Positions 1-6,837 of a DNA stretch of 8,358 nt are shown here, in pieces. A program made the translations under genes and the position numbers. Source of the DNA: JAWOHX01 sp046484975. GTDB taxonomy: Bacteria > Bacillota > Clostridia > DUPQ01. Below the pieces are notes generated by a model. That model saw only the letters and a list, made by a program, of their open reading frames with translations. It searched no databases and had not been told where the DNA came from. Every line of letters begins with the position of its first letter. Positions within the stretch are counted from its first letter, which is position 1. The DNA lies in the NCBI GenBank assembly GCA_046484975.1, contig JAWOHX010000149.1:1-8358 (forward strand). Reading direction: 5' to 3'.

Positions 1-1
1 C

Positions 2-181
2 AAGCCCTTCTGGATCTTCTGCACGCTCAAAGCGTCCGACCAGGTAACGATAGAGATCCGGTGTGCGATCGAGCGAAATCTCACTACTAAGCCATTGGAT
101 AGGCTTGGATGAACCAAAGAGCTTACCAAGCAAGATGGGTGTCTGAATCTTGATAGGCAGACGCCAGATCTCCCAGTCCGG
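2..181 (-). CDS. Partial open frame of unknown product at the window edge
   Basis: After a TAG at 182-184, one minus-strand frame stays open for 60 codons to the edge of the window. It is offset from the GH9 frame, which ends at 123. It reads as ordinary protein, for example KLFGSSKPIQWLSSE followed by SLDRTPDLYRYLVGRFERAE. I do not recognise the family, and it does not look like GH9. It may be part of a third sequence joined after a second breakpoint somewhere in 122-181, or continue GH9 coding after a frameshift. An opening of 60 codons is only weak statistical evidence. No start codon with a ribosome binding site is evident. Confidence 0.3.
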
Positions 182-1100
182 CTATCTGAAAGCTATAGCT
201 CATCATCGAACTGTTAAGTGCATTTGCCCAGGCTGCCATCACCGTGTTACCCGCCTGGTAGAGACGGTTATCCGAATCAGGATTGGTTACTCCATGAGAA
301 TATCCACCCCGGTAGCGCAGGTTCAGCCAAAAATCCACTTCATTCCTGGCTTCATCCAGAATATCGGGGATGCCGTTTCCGCTTTCGCCGATTCTCAAAT
401 CATCATCATCCAGAGCACCGTCACTCAGGATGTAAGCCAGTAACAGGTCATAAACATTCACCACATGGCTCAGGTGCCGATCCCAATCAAGAGCGTCGCT
501 GTGGCCACCAATCGCATTGGGATTTGTAGGACGTCCCTCTTTTACATAGGGTTCCCAGTCCTCCGGACGATCCCAGACATCTCCTCTGGAAAAAGTGTTC
601 CACTCGGGATGATACGGATGCATATCTGTCACAATAATTTTCGTATCTGGTGGATCGACGTCCTGTATCCATAATGGCCGTCTGGGTACCGGAACCATAT
701 CCATCCTGTCCTCACCGATGCGCATGTAGTAGTAACCCAGAATGGAGATTTTGTAGGGAATGCGATAAATATCGTCTCTGATTTCAAAATCCTGGCTACT
801 TCCAACACCGTCAACGACCAATCGGTAAGTTCCCGGGTTGTTGAATCCGGAAAAATCAACTGTCCATACATCAGAACCGGTCAGATTCCATCTCTCTTCG
901 GTCTGGTTTTTCATCCAAAATTCAACCCGGCCAACGCTTTGCTTTTCTTCGCTGTCGACATTGTAAATAAAGACTTCATTCCCTTCAAATGCTGAATAAT
1001 CCCTACTTCCGCCATCCCCAATAAAGTGATATAGATCTGCAGCCTTTACTCTTGACCTGCTCATATAACCCACAAGGTTCACATGCACTGCCTCGGATAC
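123..1100 (-). other. Glycoside hydrolase family 9 (cellulase-like) segment, 5' and 3' incomplete
   Basis: This is the C-terminal part of the chimeric ORF, residues about 308-632. AVHVNLVGY at 311-319 opens an N-terminal Ig-like domain (CelD_N type), which runs to about residue 415. The GH9 (alpha/alpha)6 catalytic domain follows. GGHSDALDWDR at 505-515 aligns with the family motif GG-x-x-DAGD, retaining both Asp residues (509, 512) used for the nucleophilic water but with Leu in place of Gly at 511. GNGIPDILDEA at 548-558 and the AGNTVMAAWANA stretch at 590-601 are also GH9-like. The frame then stops at 123. The rest of the barrel, including the general-acid Glu near the C-terminus, is absent, and so is any signal peptide. 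GH9 enzymes cleave beta-1,4-glucans outside the cell. The segment looks somewhat more AT-rich than the SEDS part, which fits a different origin. Confidence 0.8.
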
Positions 1101-2021
1101 ATAATCCTTGCTGGTGCCTGCAATATAGAGGCACCGGATCAGGATGCCTGTGATGAGCAGGATGACCGCCATGGATCCGATGAACCCAAGCTCCTCCCCA
1201 ATGACTGCGAAGATGAAGTCGGACTCTTTGACCGGGATGCCTTCCGCACTCTGGGTATGCAAGCCGCTGTACAGTCCGCTCCCCGTCCATTGTCCGCTTC
1301 CGATTGCAGTACGGGCCCGGTCCGCCTGGTAGCCTGCGGAAGTCAGGTCATGTTCCTGGTTGAAAAACACCTTGAGCCTGTCCCGTTGGAATTCCTTGAG
1401 CCCGAAAAACCAAATCAACGGTGCGCTGACCAGCAATGTGGCCATTGCAGCAATCATATACCGGTATTTGATTCCGTAGACGAACAGAATGGCAAGCAGT
1501 CCAAATCCCAGGACAATCACCATGCCCATCTCCGGTTGGAAATAGATCAGGACAAGAGGCAGGATGGCAGCCCCGGCGGCTAAAAGCAGCTTGTCAAACC
1601 GGAATTCCTCCTTGAGCCTTTCCAACAAGGCGGGAATGGCCATCATGTAGGCAATCTTGCCGAGTTCTGCTGGCTGGAACATGTAATTACCGATGAGAAT
1701 CCATCCGTTGGTTCCGATGCCTGCCACATCCCTTCCGTATCCGAAGGGAATGACGTAGATGAGCATCAACACGATGATGCCGTAGAAAAAGAAACCCCAG
1801 ATTTTGAAATAGGTGTAATCGATGAGGGAAAGCACCAGGCATATGCCCATTCCCATGGCAATGGCCATCAGCTGCCGCCTCAGGATGCCCTCCCCCGTGC
1901 TCATGGTCATGGTGGCGCTGCGGAGCACGACGAAGCCAAAGGCTGTCAGTGCAATCACAAGCAGCAACAGCACATAGTCATACCTTTTGAAGACCGAGAC
2001 CCCGATTACCCTGTTTAGCAA
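123..2021 (-). CDS. Chimeric ORF: truncated RodA/FtsW-type SEDS glycosyltransferase joined in frame to a partial GH9 hydrolase
   Basis: Residues 1-307 are a SEDS-family peptidoglycan glycosyltransferase, which polymerises lipid II in the membrane. Visible hallmarks are hydrophobic helices from residue 15 onward, FQPAELGKI at 115-123 (conserved Glu119), QPEMG at 162-166, the AIGSGQWTGSG stretch at 239-249, and KESDFIFAVIGEELGF at 265-280, where Asp268 matches the catalytic Asp of RodA. Family members are usually about 370-400 residues with 10 helices. Here the last two helices and the conserved C-terminal Pro/Gly/Ser motif are missing, because from about residue 308 the sequence is GH9. The start is TTG at 2019-2021. 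AGGAGA at 2027-2032 lies 5 nt upstream, and the spacer holds the aminotransferase stop codon, so translational coupling is likely. I infer that neither half is functional as drawn. RodA versus FtsW/SpoVE cannot be settled from this fragment. Confidence 0.85.
   Translation of the reverse strand: MLNRVIGVSVFKRYDYVLLLLVIALTAFGFVVLRSATMTMSTGEGILRRQLMAIAMGMGICLVLSLIDYTYFKIWGFFFYGIIVLMLIYVIPFGYGRDVAGIGTNGWILIGNYMFQPAELGKIAYMMAIPALLERLKEEFRFDKLLLAAGAAILPLVLIYFQPEMGMVIVLGFGLLAILFVYGIKYRYMIAAMATLLVSAPLIWFFGLKEFQRDRLKVFFNQEHDLTSAGYQADRARTAIGSGQWTGSGLYSGLHTQSAEGIPVKESDFIFAVIGEELGFIGSMAVILLITGILIRCLYIAGTSKDYVSEAVHVNLVGYMSRSRVKAADLYHFIGDGGSRDYSAFEGNEVFIYNVDSEEKQSVGRVEFWMKNQTEERWNLTGSDVWTVDFSGFNNPGTYRLVVDGVGSSQDFEIRDDIYRIPYKISILGYYYMRIGEDRMDMVPVPRRPLWIQDVDPPDTKIIVTDMHPYHPEWNTFSRGDVWDRPEDWEPYVKEGRPTNPNAIGGHSDALDWDRHLSHVVNVYDLLLAYILSDGALDDDDLRIGESGNGIPDILDEARNEVDFWLNLRYRGGYSHGVTNPDSDNRLYQAGNTVMAAWANALNSSMMSYSFQIAGLGDLASAYQDSDTHLAW
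1095..1105 (-). other. SEDS-to-GH9 breakpoint
   Basis: The SEDS sequence is recognisable through YIAGTSKDY (residues 299-307), and GH9 Ig-domain sequence begins by SEAVHVN (309-315). The switch therefore lies close to position 1100. The reading frame is preserved and there is no linker. No transposase, terminal inverted repeat or long direct repeat is visible at the join. The exact base cannot be fixed without the two parental sequences. Confidence 0.7.
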
Positions 2022-2023
2022 GA

Positions 2024-3430
2024 TTATCTCCTCATTCCCAATGCTTCCCCGATGGCCTCATCCAGGACATGCAAGCCCTCTAAGAGGGCATCCTTGGATA
2101 TCACCAGCGGCGGGGAGATCTTGATGGTGGCTCCCGAACCCACCGGTGCAAATAAAAGGAGTCCTTTTTCCACACACAGCCTGACAATGTCGTGGGCCAG
2201 ATCCCCGTCGATGTCCCTGGTTCCCTTGTGCACAAACACCAGCGCCCAGACCAGTCCTTTTCCCCTGCAGCTTCCGATGACGTCCTTGTATTTCTCCTTC
2301 ATCAGATCCAGTTTTTCCCCGCATACCAGGCCGAGACGCGCTGAGTTTTCAATAAGCCCATTATCCATGATGTAATCGATATTTGCAAGGGCCGCCGCAC
2401 TGCAGACCGGGTTTCCCGTATGCGTGCTGGTCATCTGGTTGGGTCCGTAGAGGTCCATGACATCCTTGCGCCCGACCACGGCGGATAGGGGCAGGGAGCT
2501 GGAAATCCCCTTCCCACAGCAGACCAGGTCCGCATGGATTCCGTAATGCTGGTAACTGAACAGCTTCCCGCTCCTGCCGAATCCCGCCTGGACCTCGTCG
2601 AATATGAGAAGGATATCATGGCGGTCGCAAAATTCCCTCAGCCGTTTCGCAAACCCCACCGGCATGAACTGCACCCATCCACCTTGAAAAGTCTCGGGCA
2701 TGAAGGCCGCTATGGTGTCGGGGGTGATCCCCTGTTGGTCCAGGTACGCCATCCATGTCTCAAAACAGCGGTCATCGGTATAGTCTGCCCTTGCCTCGTC
2801 CGCCCACTCATATTTGAATGCGTTGGGAAAAGGCACCTGGTTCATGTCAGGGTCCAGATTCACAATCCACTCCTTGGCCCCGGGGGAGCCGCCTGTCATC
2901 TGGGATCCAAGCGTCCTCCCGTGGAAGTCGTCATGGAAGGTGATGATCTTGATTTTCAAGTCCCCGCCTTTTTTTCTCCCGTAGGTCCTGGCCAGCTTGA
3001 TGGCGCATTCGCAGGCCTCGGAACCCGTCGTCAGCAGAAAGACTTTTTCCAGGGGCTCGGGAATGATTCCGGCAATTTTTTTCACCAGCTTCGCCCTGAT
3101 TTCAGAGGGGAAGCAATAGTTATGCAACAGTCCATGCTCCGCCATCTCGCATATCGCTTTTTTGATCATCGGATTTCCGTGTCCCGCATTGGTGACCAGG
3201 ACTCCCGAACTGAAGTCAATCCATTTGTTCCCGTGTTTGTCATACACGTTGAATCCTTGTCCCCTGTCCCAGACCACGAGGGGTTGTCCGCTCATGGACA
3301 CTGGTTCGAATTTTCTCAGGTCCTCCAGCACCTCCATCGACCCCGGTGCCGGGATCGGGGTGCAGATGTTCCTGTGTCTCGTTTTGACCCGGGGCACTTC
3401 CCTGGGTTTCAGTTCAAAACTTTTTGCCAT
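2024..3430 (-). CDS. Class III PLP-dependent aminotransferase
   Basis: This 468-residue protein has the fold-type I layout of the GabT/ornithine aminotransferase (class III) group. TTGSEA at 134-139 binds the PLP phosphate. FHGRT at 169-173 is the usual motif in the large domain. FDEVQAGFGRSGK at 277-289 contains Asp278, which pairs with the pyridine nitrogen. Lys307 in GKGISSSLP is the expected Schiff-base lysine, and THTGNP at 336-341 completes the phosphate site. The long N-terminal arm (RNICTPIPAPGS at 20-31) occurs in some 4-aminobutyrate/putrescine-like aminotransferases. The enzyme should move an amino group between an omega-amino or amino-sugar type donor and a keto acid in the cytoplasm. 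The substrate is not predictable. GGAGG at 3441-3445 lies 10 nt before the ATG, and only 17 nt separate this gene from the permease upstream, so the two are very likely co-transcribed. Confidence 0.9.
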   Translation of the reverse strand: MAKSFELKPREVPRVKTRHRNICTPIPAPGSMEVLEDLRKFEPVSMSGQPLVVWDRGQGFNVYDKHGNKWIDFSSGVLVTNAGHGNPMIKKAICEMAEHGLLHNYCFPSEIRAKLVKKIAGIIPEPLEKVFLLTTGSEACECAIKLARTYGRKKGGDLKIKIITFHDDFHGRTLGSQMTGGSPGAKEWIVNLDPDMNQVPFPNAFKYEWADEARADYTDDRCFETWMAYLDQQGITPDTIAAFMPETFQGGWVQFMPVGFAKRLREFCDRHDILLIFDEVQAGFGRSGKLFSYQHYGIHADLVCCGKGISSSLPLSAVVGRKDVMDLYGPNQMTSTHTGNPVCSAAALANIDYIMDNGLIENSARLGLVCGEKLDLMKEKYKDVIGSCRGKGLVWALVFVHKGTRDIDGDLAHDIVRLCVEKGLLLFAPVGSGATIKISPPLVISKDALLEGLHVLDEAIGEALGMRR

Positions 3431-3447
3431 TTTAAATCAACCTCCGT

Positions 3448-4386
3448 CTATATTCTCAAACATAATATCATCAAGGGCATGGTCACCATGGACGCCATGG
3501 TGGAAAAACCGATGCAGGATGCCATGAACTCCCCGTCCGACCCCATTTCCCGGGCGAACACATAACTGGATACCGCCACAGGGGTGGACAGTAGAAGCAC
3601 ATTCAGTCCCAGGTCCTGGGCCGGCAATTGGAAAAGCCATCTTCCCGTTGCATAGGCCATCAATGGGACCATTATCAGTTTCACCGTGCTCAGGAACAGG
3701 ACCTGCGGCATATTCCTTCCCATGTTCCTGAACGAGACGGATCCACCGATGAGAATCAGGGCCAGGGGAAGTGCGGTTTTGGACAGCAGCAACAGAAATT
3801 CCTGCACGGGGAATATTTCTGCAATGCCTGTCTTCCATGCTGACTCCGCCAGGCCAAGCCCCACGGCAATGACAAAGGGATTCAGAAGGATGCTCCCGGC
3901 CATCCCCGCCAGCCGTTTCTGAACCGGGATGTCCTCTTCTTTCCCCTTGAACAACTCCAGGCCAATGACGGAAAGGATGTTCACGAGGGGATTGTCGAAT
4001 CCGTTGACCACGGATGCCTTGGCGAGACCTGCCTCACCGAACATTGCCCTTGCGGCGTTCATGCCGATGTATCCCTGATTGCTCCGGAAGAAAGCCATAT
4101 GGAAGGCTCCCCTCCTTCTTTTGTCCCTGACCATCATGACAAACACCAGTCCCAGCAGGAAGGCCGCCAGGGTGACCGCCAGATTGTGCAGGACCATCCA
4201 CCCGTTGAAGGCAATCCCAAAATCAAAAGCAGCGATGCTCGTAAATGCCAGGGCAGGCATGGCCATGTAAAACAGGAACTTGCTGATGAAACGCAAGACA
4301 TCCTCGTTCAGAAGGCCCGCCTTCTTGAAAAGATAACCGATGGCCATGATCGCTGCCAGAGGGACCATGGAAAAGAACAGCTCCAC
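3448..4386 (-). CDS. AEC (auxin efflux carrier) family permease
   Basis: This is a 312-residue integral membrane protein with roughly ten hydrophobic segments in two five-helix halves. The first half covers about residues 5-150 and the second about 165-312, separated by a charged cytoplasmic loop around 147-160. The opening resembles the PF03547 family N-terminus (IGYLFKKAGLL at 16-26), and the second half carries LPLALILIGGSVS (about 212-224), typical of the family. AEC proteins move organic acids or related anions; bacterial members include malate and other carboxylate carriers. Direction and substrate are unknown. The start is GTG at 4384-4386, 6 nt after the oxidoreductase stop, with AGGG-AAGG just upstream. 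The ATG at codon 7 (4368) is an alternative start. Its position between a dehydrogenase and an aminotransferase suggests it carries their substrate or product. Confidence 0.88.
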   Translation of the reverse strand: MELFFSMVPLAAIMAIGYLFKKAGLLNEDVLRFISKFLFYMAMPALAFTSIAAFDFGIAFNGWMVLHNLAVTLAAFLLGLVFVMMVRDKRRRGAFHMAFFRSNQGYIGMNAARAMFGEAGLAKASVVNGFDNPLVNILSVIGLELFKGKEEDIPVQKRLAGMAGSILLNPFVIAVGLGLAESAWKTGIAEIFPVQEFLLLLSKTALPLALILIGGSVSFRNMGRNMPQVLFLSTVKLIMVPLMAYATGRWLFQLPAQDLGLNVLLLSTPVAVSSYVFAREMGSDGEFMASCIGFSTMASMVTMPLMILCLRI

Positions 4387-4392
4387 CCTTCC

Positions 4393-5574
4393 CTATTCGA
4401 ACCTGATGTTCATGTCCCGGTCAAAGGCAACGAATTTTCCACCGGCATCCGCGCTCATCCGCACCGCATTGTTCACTGCCACGCCAATCAATGCCTGCCT
4501 GGGCAGGGCCCGGGATTCCTCCAATGCGGCTATCATCCTCTTTCTCTCCTCGGGGGCTCTGGCCTGTCCGGTGATCTTCCTCACATCATTGATGCCCTGC
4601 ACGATGCTGTCATACCCATAGCCCACATGATCCACTTCCCCTGGGAAATCAAAGCTGTCATACTCCTTGAAGAAGTTCGGATTGAAGTCCTCATATCCCT
4701 TCTCATCGGTGACAAAATGGGTCCGCCTGTCCTTGTGGTCCGCCCAATACTCCCCGAGGGTCCCAAGCAGCATCATGCCCTGGTTCGCCATGGCGCTGTT
4801 CTTCTCATTGTTGACCCAGGAATTCTGGATGAAGAAAACCGATCCGTCCTCCCACTCGATGGTGGCCTGGATGGCATCATAGGCGTTTTTCCCCTGGGTG
4901 GGCAGGTATTTTTTCTGCCCGAAAGCCACCAGTCTTTTTGGCTTAAGCCCCGTCACGAAATAGTAGGCATCTGCATAATGAACCCCGATGTACTCAAAGG
5001 GGGAGCTCTTTTCGCACCAGTCCTTGAATACCTTCAGCGCCATGTATTTGGGTTCCTCCAGCCAGGCATGCCCGTGGAGCATTTCTCCGAGGTGTCCCCT
5101 TCGGAACTTGTATCTTGCCGCACGGATGGAGCGGTCATGCCGTTTGTGGTAATCCGTGAGCACATACACCCCTTTCTCATCCGCCATTTTAATGATCTCA
5201 TGGGCCTCCTCCACTTTCAGGCACAAGGGTTTTTCCACAATGCAGTGTCTGCCTTCCTCAATGGCGGCCATGATGACAGGGGTATGCAGGTGGTCCGGGG
5301 TGGCTACAATGACCACTCCATTCTCCGGTAGGGCGCGAATGGCTTCCCGGAACATGTCCGGGTATTTTGTTTCCATCCCGTGGATCTTCGGGTCCGGGTA
5401 CCCCTTGAAGGGAGGAAACATCCCACTTAGTTCATCAATCACGCTCCCGGTCAGGGAACTGATGGTGACATTCCCCACCCTGCCATACTTTTGTTCCTGG
5501 AATACTGTGGGAAGGATCACTTCCCGGCTGATCATTCCTCCTCCGACGACGAGTACATCAATTGGCTTTTCCAT
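4393..5574 (-). CDS. Gfo/Idh/MocA family NAD(P)-dependent oxidoreductase
   Basis: This is a 393-residue two-domain dehydrogenase. The N-terminal Rossmann fold has VLVVGGGMIS at 7-16. ATPDHLHTPV at 91-100 and EKPL at 114-117 follow, with Lys115 as the conserved active-site lysine. The C-terminal substrate domain holds GVHYADAYYFVTG at 197-209, where His199 and Asp202 match the family's usual catalytic pair. Family members oxidise or reduce sugars, cyclitols and their derivatives using NAD(P). The exact substrate is not readable. The ATG at 5572-5574 is set by AGGAGG at 5581-5586, 6 nt upstream and inside the end of the regulator gene. The two genes overlap by 17 nt, a strong sign of coupled expression. 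Confidence 0.92.
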   Translation of the reverse strand: MEKPIDVLVVGGGMISREVILPTVFQEQKYGRVGNVTISSLTGSVIDELSGMFPPFKGYPDPKIHGMETKYPDMFREAIRALPENGVVIVATPDHLHTPVIMAAIEEGRHCIVEKPLCLKVEEAHEIIKMADEKGVYVLTDYHKRHDRSIRAARYKFRRGHLGEMLHGHAWLEEPKYMALKVFKDWCEKSSPFEYIGVHYADAYYFVTGLKPKRLVAFGQKKYLPTQGKNAYDAIQATIEWEDGSVFFIQNSWVNNEKNSAMANQGMMLLGTLGEYWADHKDRRTHFVTDEKGYEDFNPNFFKEYDSFDFPGEVDHVGYGYDSIVQGINDVRKITGQARAPEERKRMIAALEESRALPRQALIGVAVNNAVRMSADAGGKFVAFDRDMNIRFE

Positions 5575-6595
5575 TCTGATCCTCCTTTTTCATTGTGGAA
5601 CCCCTGACGACCAGTATGGGTTCCAGAGTATGGGTTTCTTCCTTGTTGCCTTCCAACATGGAAAAGAGAAGCCTGGCCGCAAGCTTTCCCGTCCTAAAGG
5701 ATGGCTGGCTGACGGTGGTCAACGGCGGGGAGAACATCCGGGAGAACTCGATGTCGTCAAATCCCACCACGGATACATCCTCCGGCACCCTCAGTCCATT
5801 TTCGTTGAGCCTTCGGATGATTCCGTAAGCCGTCATGTCATTCACAGCCAGGATTGCGCTGGGTCTGGGTGACAGCTTCAGGAACATTTCCGCCAGGCGC
5901 GTTCCGTTGTTGAATTCATAGGTTCCGTCGACATGCTCCTTCTCATCCTCTGAAACGACGGTCCTGGCCATGCTGCCAACTGCCCTGACGAAACCCGCCT
6001 GCATCTCTATCCGGCTCTTCTTCGTCAGGGGAGCCGTCAGGAAGGCAATGTCCGTGTGGCCGAGTTCCACCAGATGCCTGCCTGCCAAGTAAGCACCCTG
6101 CTCGTAATCGAACAGGATCTTCCCAAAACCCCTGCAGGGGATGTCCCCGTCCAGGCTCACCACAGGGACCCCCAGCTTGTTCAGCTTCTCATAATGGGCC
6201 CTGTTTTTCCCTGATGAAGAAATGATGATACCCCCCACCTGTTTCTGGATCAGGGAGTCCATGTAATTTTTTTCATTCTTCGGGTTCCTCTGGGAATTGC
6301 ACAAAAAGATGCCGTATCCTCTCCTGAGGGCCTCTTCTTCAATCCCGAGGACAACCGCAGGATAATACGGGTTCATGATGGTGGGAATGATGACGCCGAT
6401 GTCCATGCCCAGGCTTTTCTTAAGCATCCGTCCCACCATGTTGGGAGAATAGTCCAGGCGGCGCACGGCCTCGTCAATCCGTTTTTTGGCATCCTCGCTC
6501 ACGGGATATCCGTTGTTGGACAGATGCCTTGATACGGTGGCGACGGATGTGCGGGCTCTCTCAGCCACATCAGTGATGGTGGAGCGTCTGGCCAT
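5558..6595 (-). CDS. LacI-family transcriptional regulator
   Basis: This is a 345-residue regulator with the classical architecture. An N-terminal helix-turn-helix (TITDVAERARTSVATVSRHL, residues 6-25) is followed by a hinge helix ending near MLKKS, in which Leu58 sits at the position that intercalates at the central CG of LacI-type operators. A periplasmic-binding-protein-like effector core runs from IGVIIP (67-72) to the end; it includes the SVVGFDDIEFS and PPLTTVSQP stretches typical of the GalR/CcpA-like subgroup. I chose the ATG at 6593-6595, not the upstream in-frame ATG at 6658, because it has GGAGG at 6600-6604, gives the family-standard N-terminus, and lies downstream of the predicted promoter. 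It probably represses its own operon through the adjacent palindrome and is released by a small sugar-like effector. It overlaps the next gene by 17 nt. Confidence 0.93.
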   Translation of the reverse strand: MARRSTITDVAERARTSVATVSRHLSNNGYPVSEDAKKRIDEAVRRLDYSPNMVGRMLKKSLGMDIGVIIPTIMNPYYPAVVLGIEEEALRRGYGIFLCNSQRNPKNEKNYMDSLIQKQVGGIIISSSGKNRAHYEKLNKLGVPVVSLDGDIPCRGFGKILFDYEQGAYLAGRHLVELGHTDIAFLTAPLTKKSRIEMQAGFVRAVGSMARTVVSEDEKEHVDGTYEFNNGTRLAEMFLKLSPRPSAILAVNDMTAYGIIRRLNENGLRVPEDVSVVGFDDIEFSRMFSPPLTTVSQPSFRTGKLAARLLFSMLEGNKEETHTLEPILVVRGSTMKKEDQNGKAN

Positions 6596-6599
6596 TTTT

Positions 6600-6604
6600 C
6601 CTCC
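6600..6604 (-). promoter_or_regulatory. Ribosome binding site of the LacI-family regulator
   Basis: GGAGG on the minus strand lies 4 nt before the ATG at 6595. It decides this start over the longer frame that begins at 6658. It abuts the operator palindrome. Confidence 0.75.
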
Positions 6605-6622
6605 ATAGTAAACGATTACTAT
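6605..6622. promoter_or_regulatory. Probable LacI-family operator (18-bp CG-centred palindrome)
   Basis: The plus-strand sequence is ATAGTAAACGATTACTAT. Its two outer 7-base arms (ATAGTAA/TTACTAT) are perfect inverted repeats, and the four central bases are ACGA, with CG at the exact centre. LacI/GalR operators characteristically have this length and a central CG. The site covers the expected transcription start, immediately downstream of the -10 box, so a bound repressor would block initiation. This supports autoregulation of the operon. Confidence 0.75.
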
Positions 6623-6625
6623 CCC

Positions 6626-6654
6626 ATTATACGACAGCCATTCCCAGGAATCAA
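6626..6654 (-). promoter_or_regulatory. Sigma-70/SigA-type promoter of the LacI-oxidoreductase-permease-aminotransferase operon
   Basis: On the minus strand a -35 box TTGATT (6649-6654) is separated by exactly 17 bp from a perfect -10 box TATAAT (6626-6631). The predicted start is near 6618-6620, inside the palindrome and about 25 nt before the regulator ATG. No other good promoter was seen inside the operon, so all four metabolic genes, and perhaps the SEDS gene, may be read from here. Confidence 0.75.
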
Positions 6655-6666
6655 CCACTGTGAGGT

Positions 6667-6711
6667 AAAAAGAAGGGGCTGTCTCATCAGTGCATGATGA
6701 CAGTCCTTTTT
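6667..6711 (-). terminator. Rho-independent terminator downstream of the DUF6054 gene
   Basis: TCATCA and TGATGA (6684-6689 and 6695-6700) pair around a 5-nt loop. After a 2-nt bulge about 11 further pairs follow, including G-T wobbles. An A-run at 6667-6671 becomes a T-run on the minus strand, and a T-run at 6707-6711 sits on the other side, so the structure could also work for plus-strand transcripts. It separates the DUF6054 unit from the LacI operon promoter. The GGGGCTGTCTCA edge also resembles the ends of some insertion sequences, but only one copy is present here. Confidence 0.65.
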
Positions 6712-6837
6712 CTCAACCATTTTTGAACGGTTTTTGCACACCCTGGTATCATTTCGACAAGCTGTTCAACGGGTTTCATCGATCAACATGATGTTCCTTC
6801 GGTTTAAATGAATTATTCAGACTGTATTCATGCAGGC

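Noticed and set aside
1083..1583. Plus-strand open frame of 166 codons
   Set aside because: It is antisense to the SEDS catalytic region, low in hydrophobic core and high in Asp, Gln and Cys. It is a shadow of the SEDS reading frame.
2534..3565. Plus-strand open frame of 343 codons antisense to the aminotransferase
   Set aside because: The opposite strand encodes a complete aminotransferase with all its PLP-site residues. The plus-strand product has no familiar motif or credible ribosome binding site.
4099..5331. Plus-strand open frame of 410 codons antisense to the permease and oxidoreductase genes
   Set aside because: It lies opposite two genes with clear conserved motifs, is rich in His, Pro and Gln, has no recognisable domain, and crosses the boundary between those two genes. 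It is a shadow frame.
6596..6658. N-terminal extension of the LacI-family regulator from the ATG at 6658
   Set aside because: The extra 21 codons cover the promoter and operator, have no ribosome binding site, and precede a standard LacI-family N-terminus with its own GGAGG.
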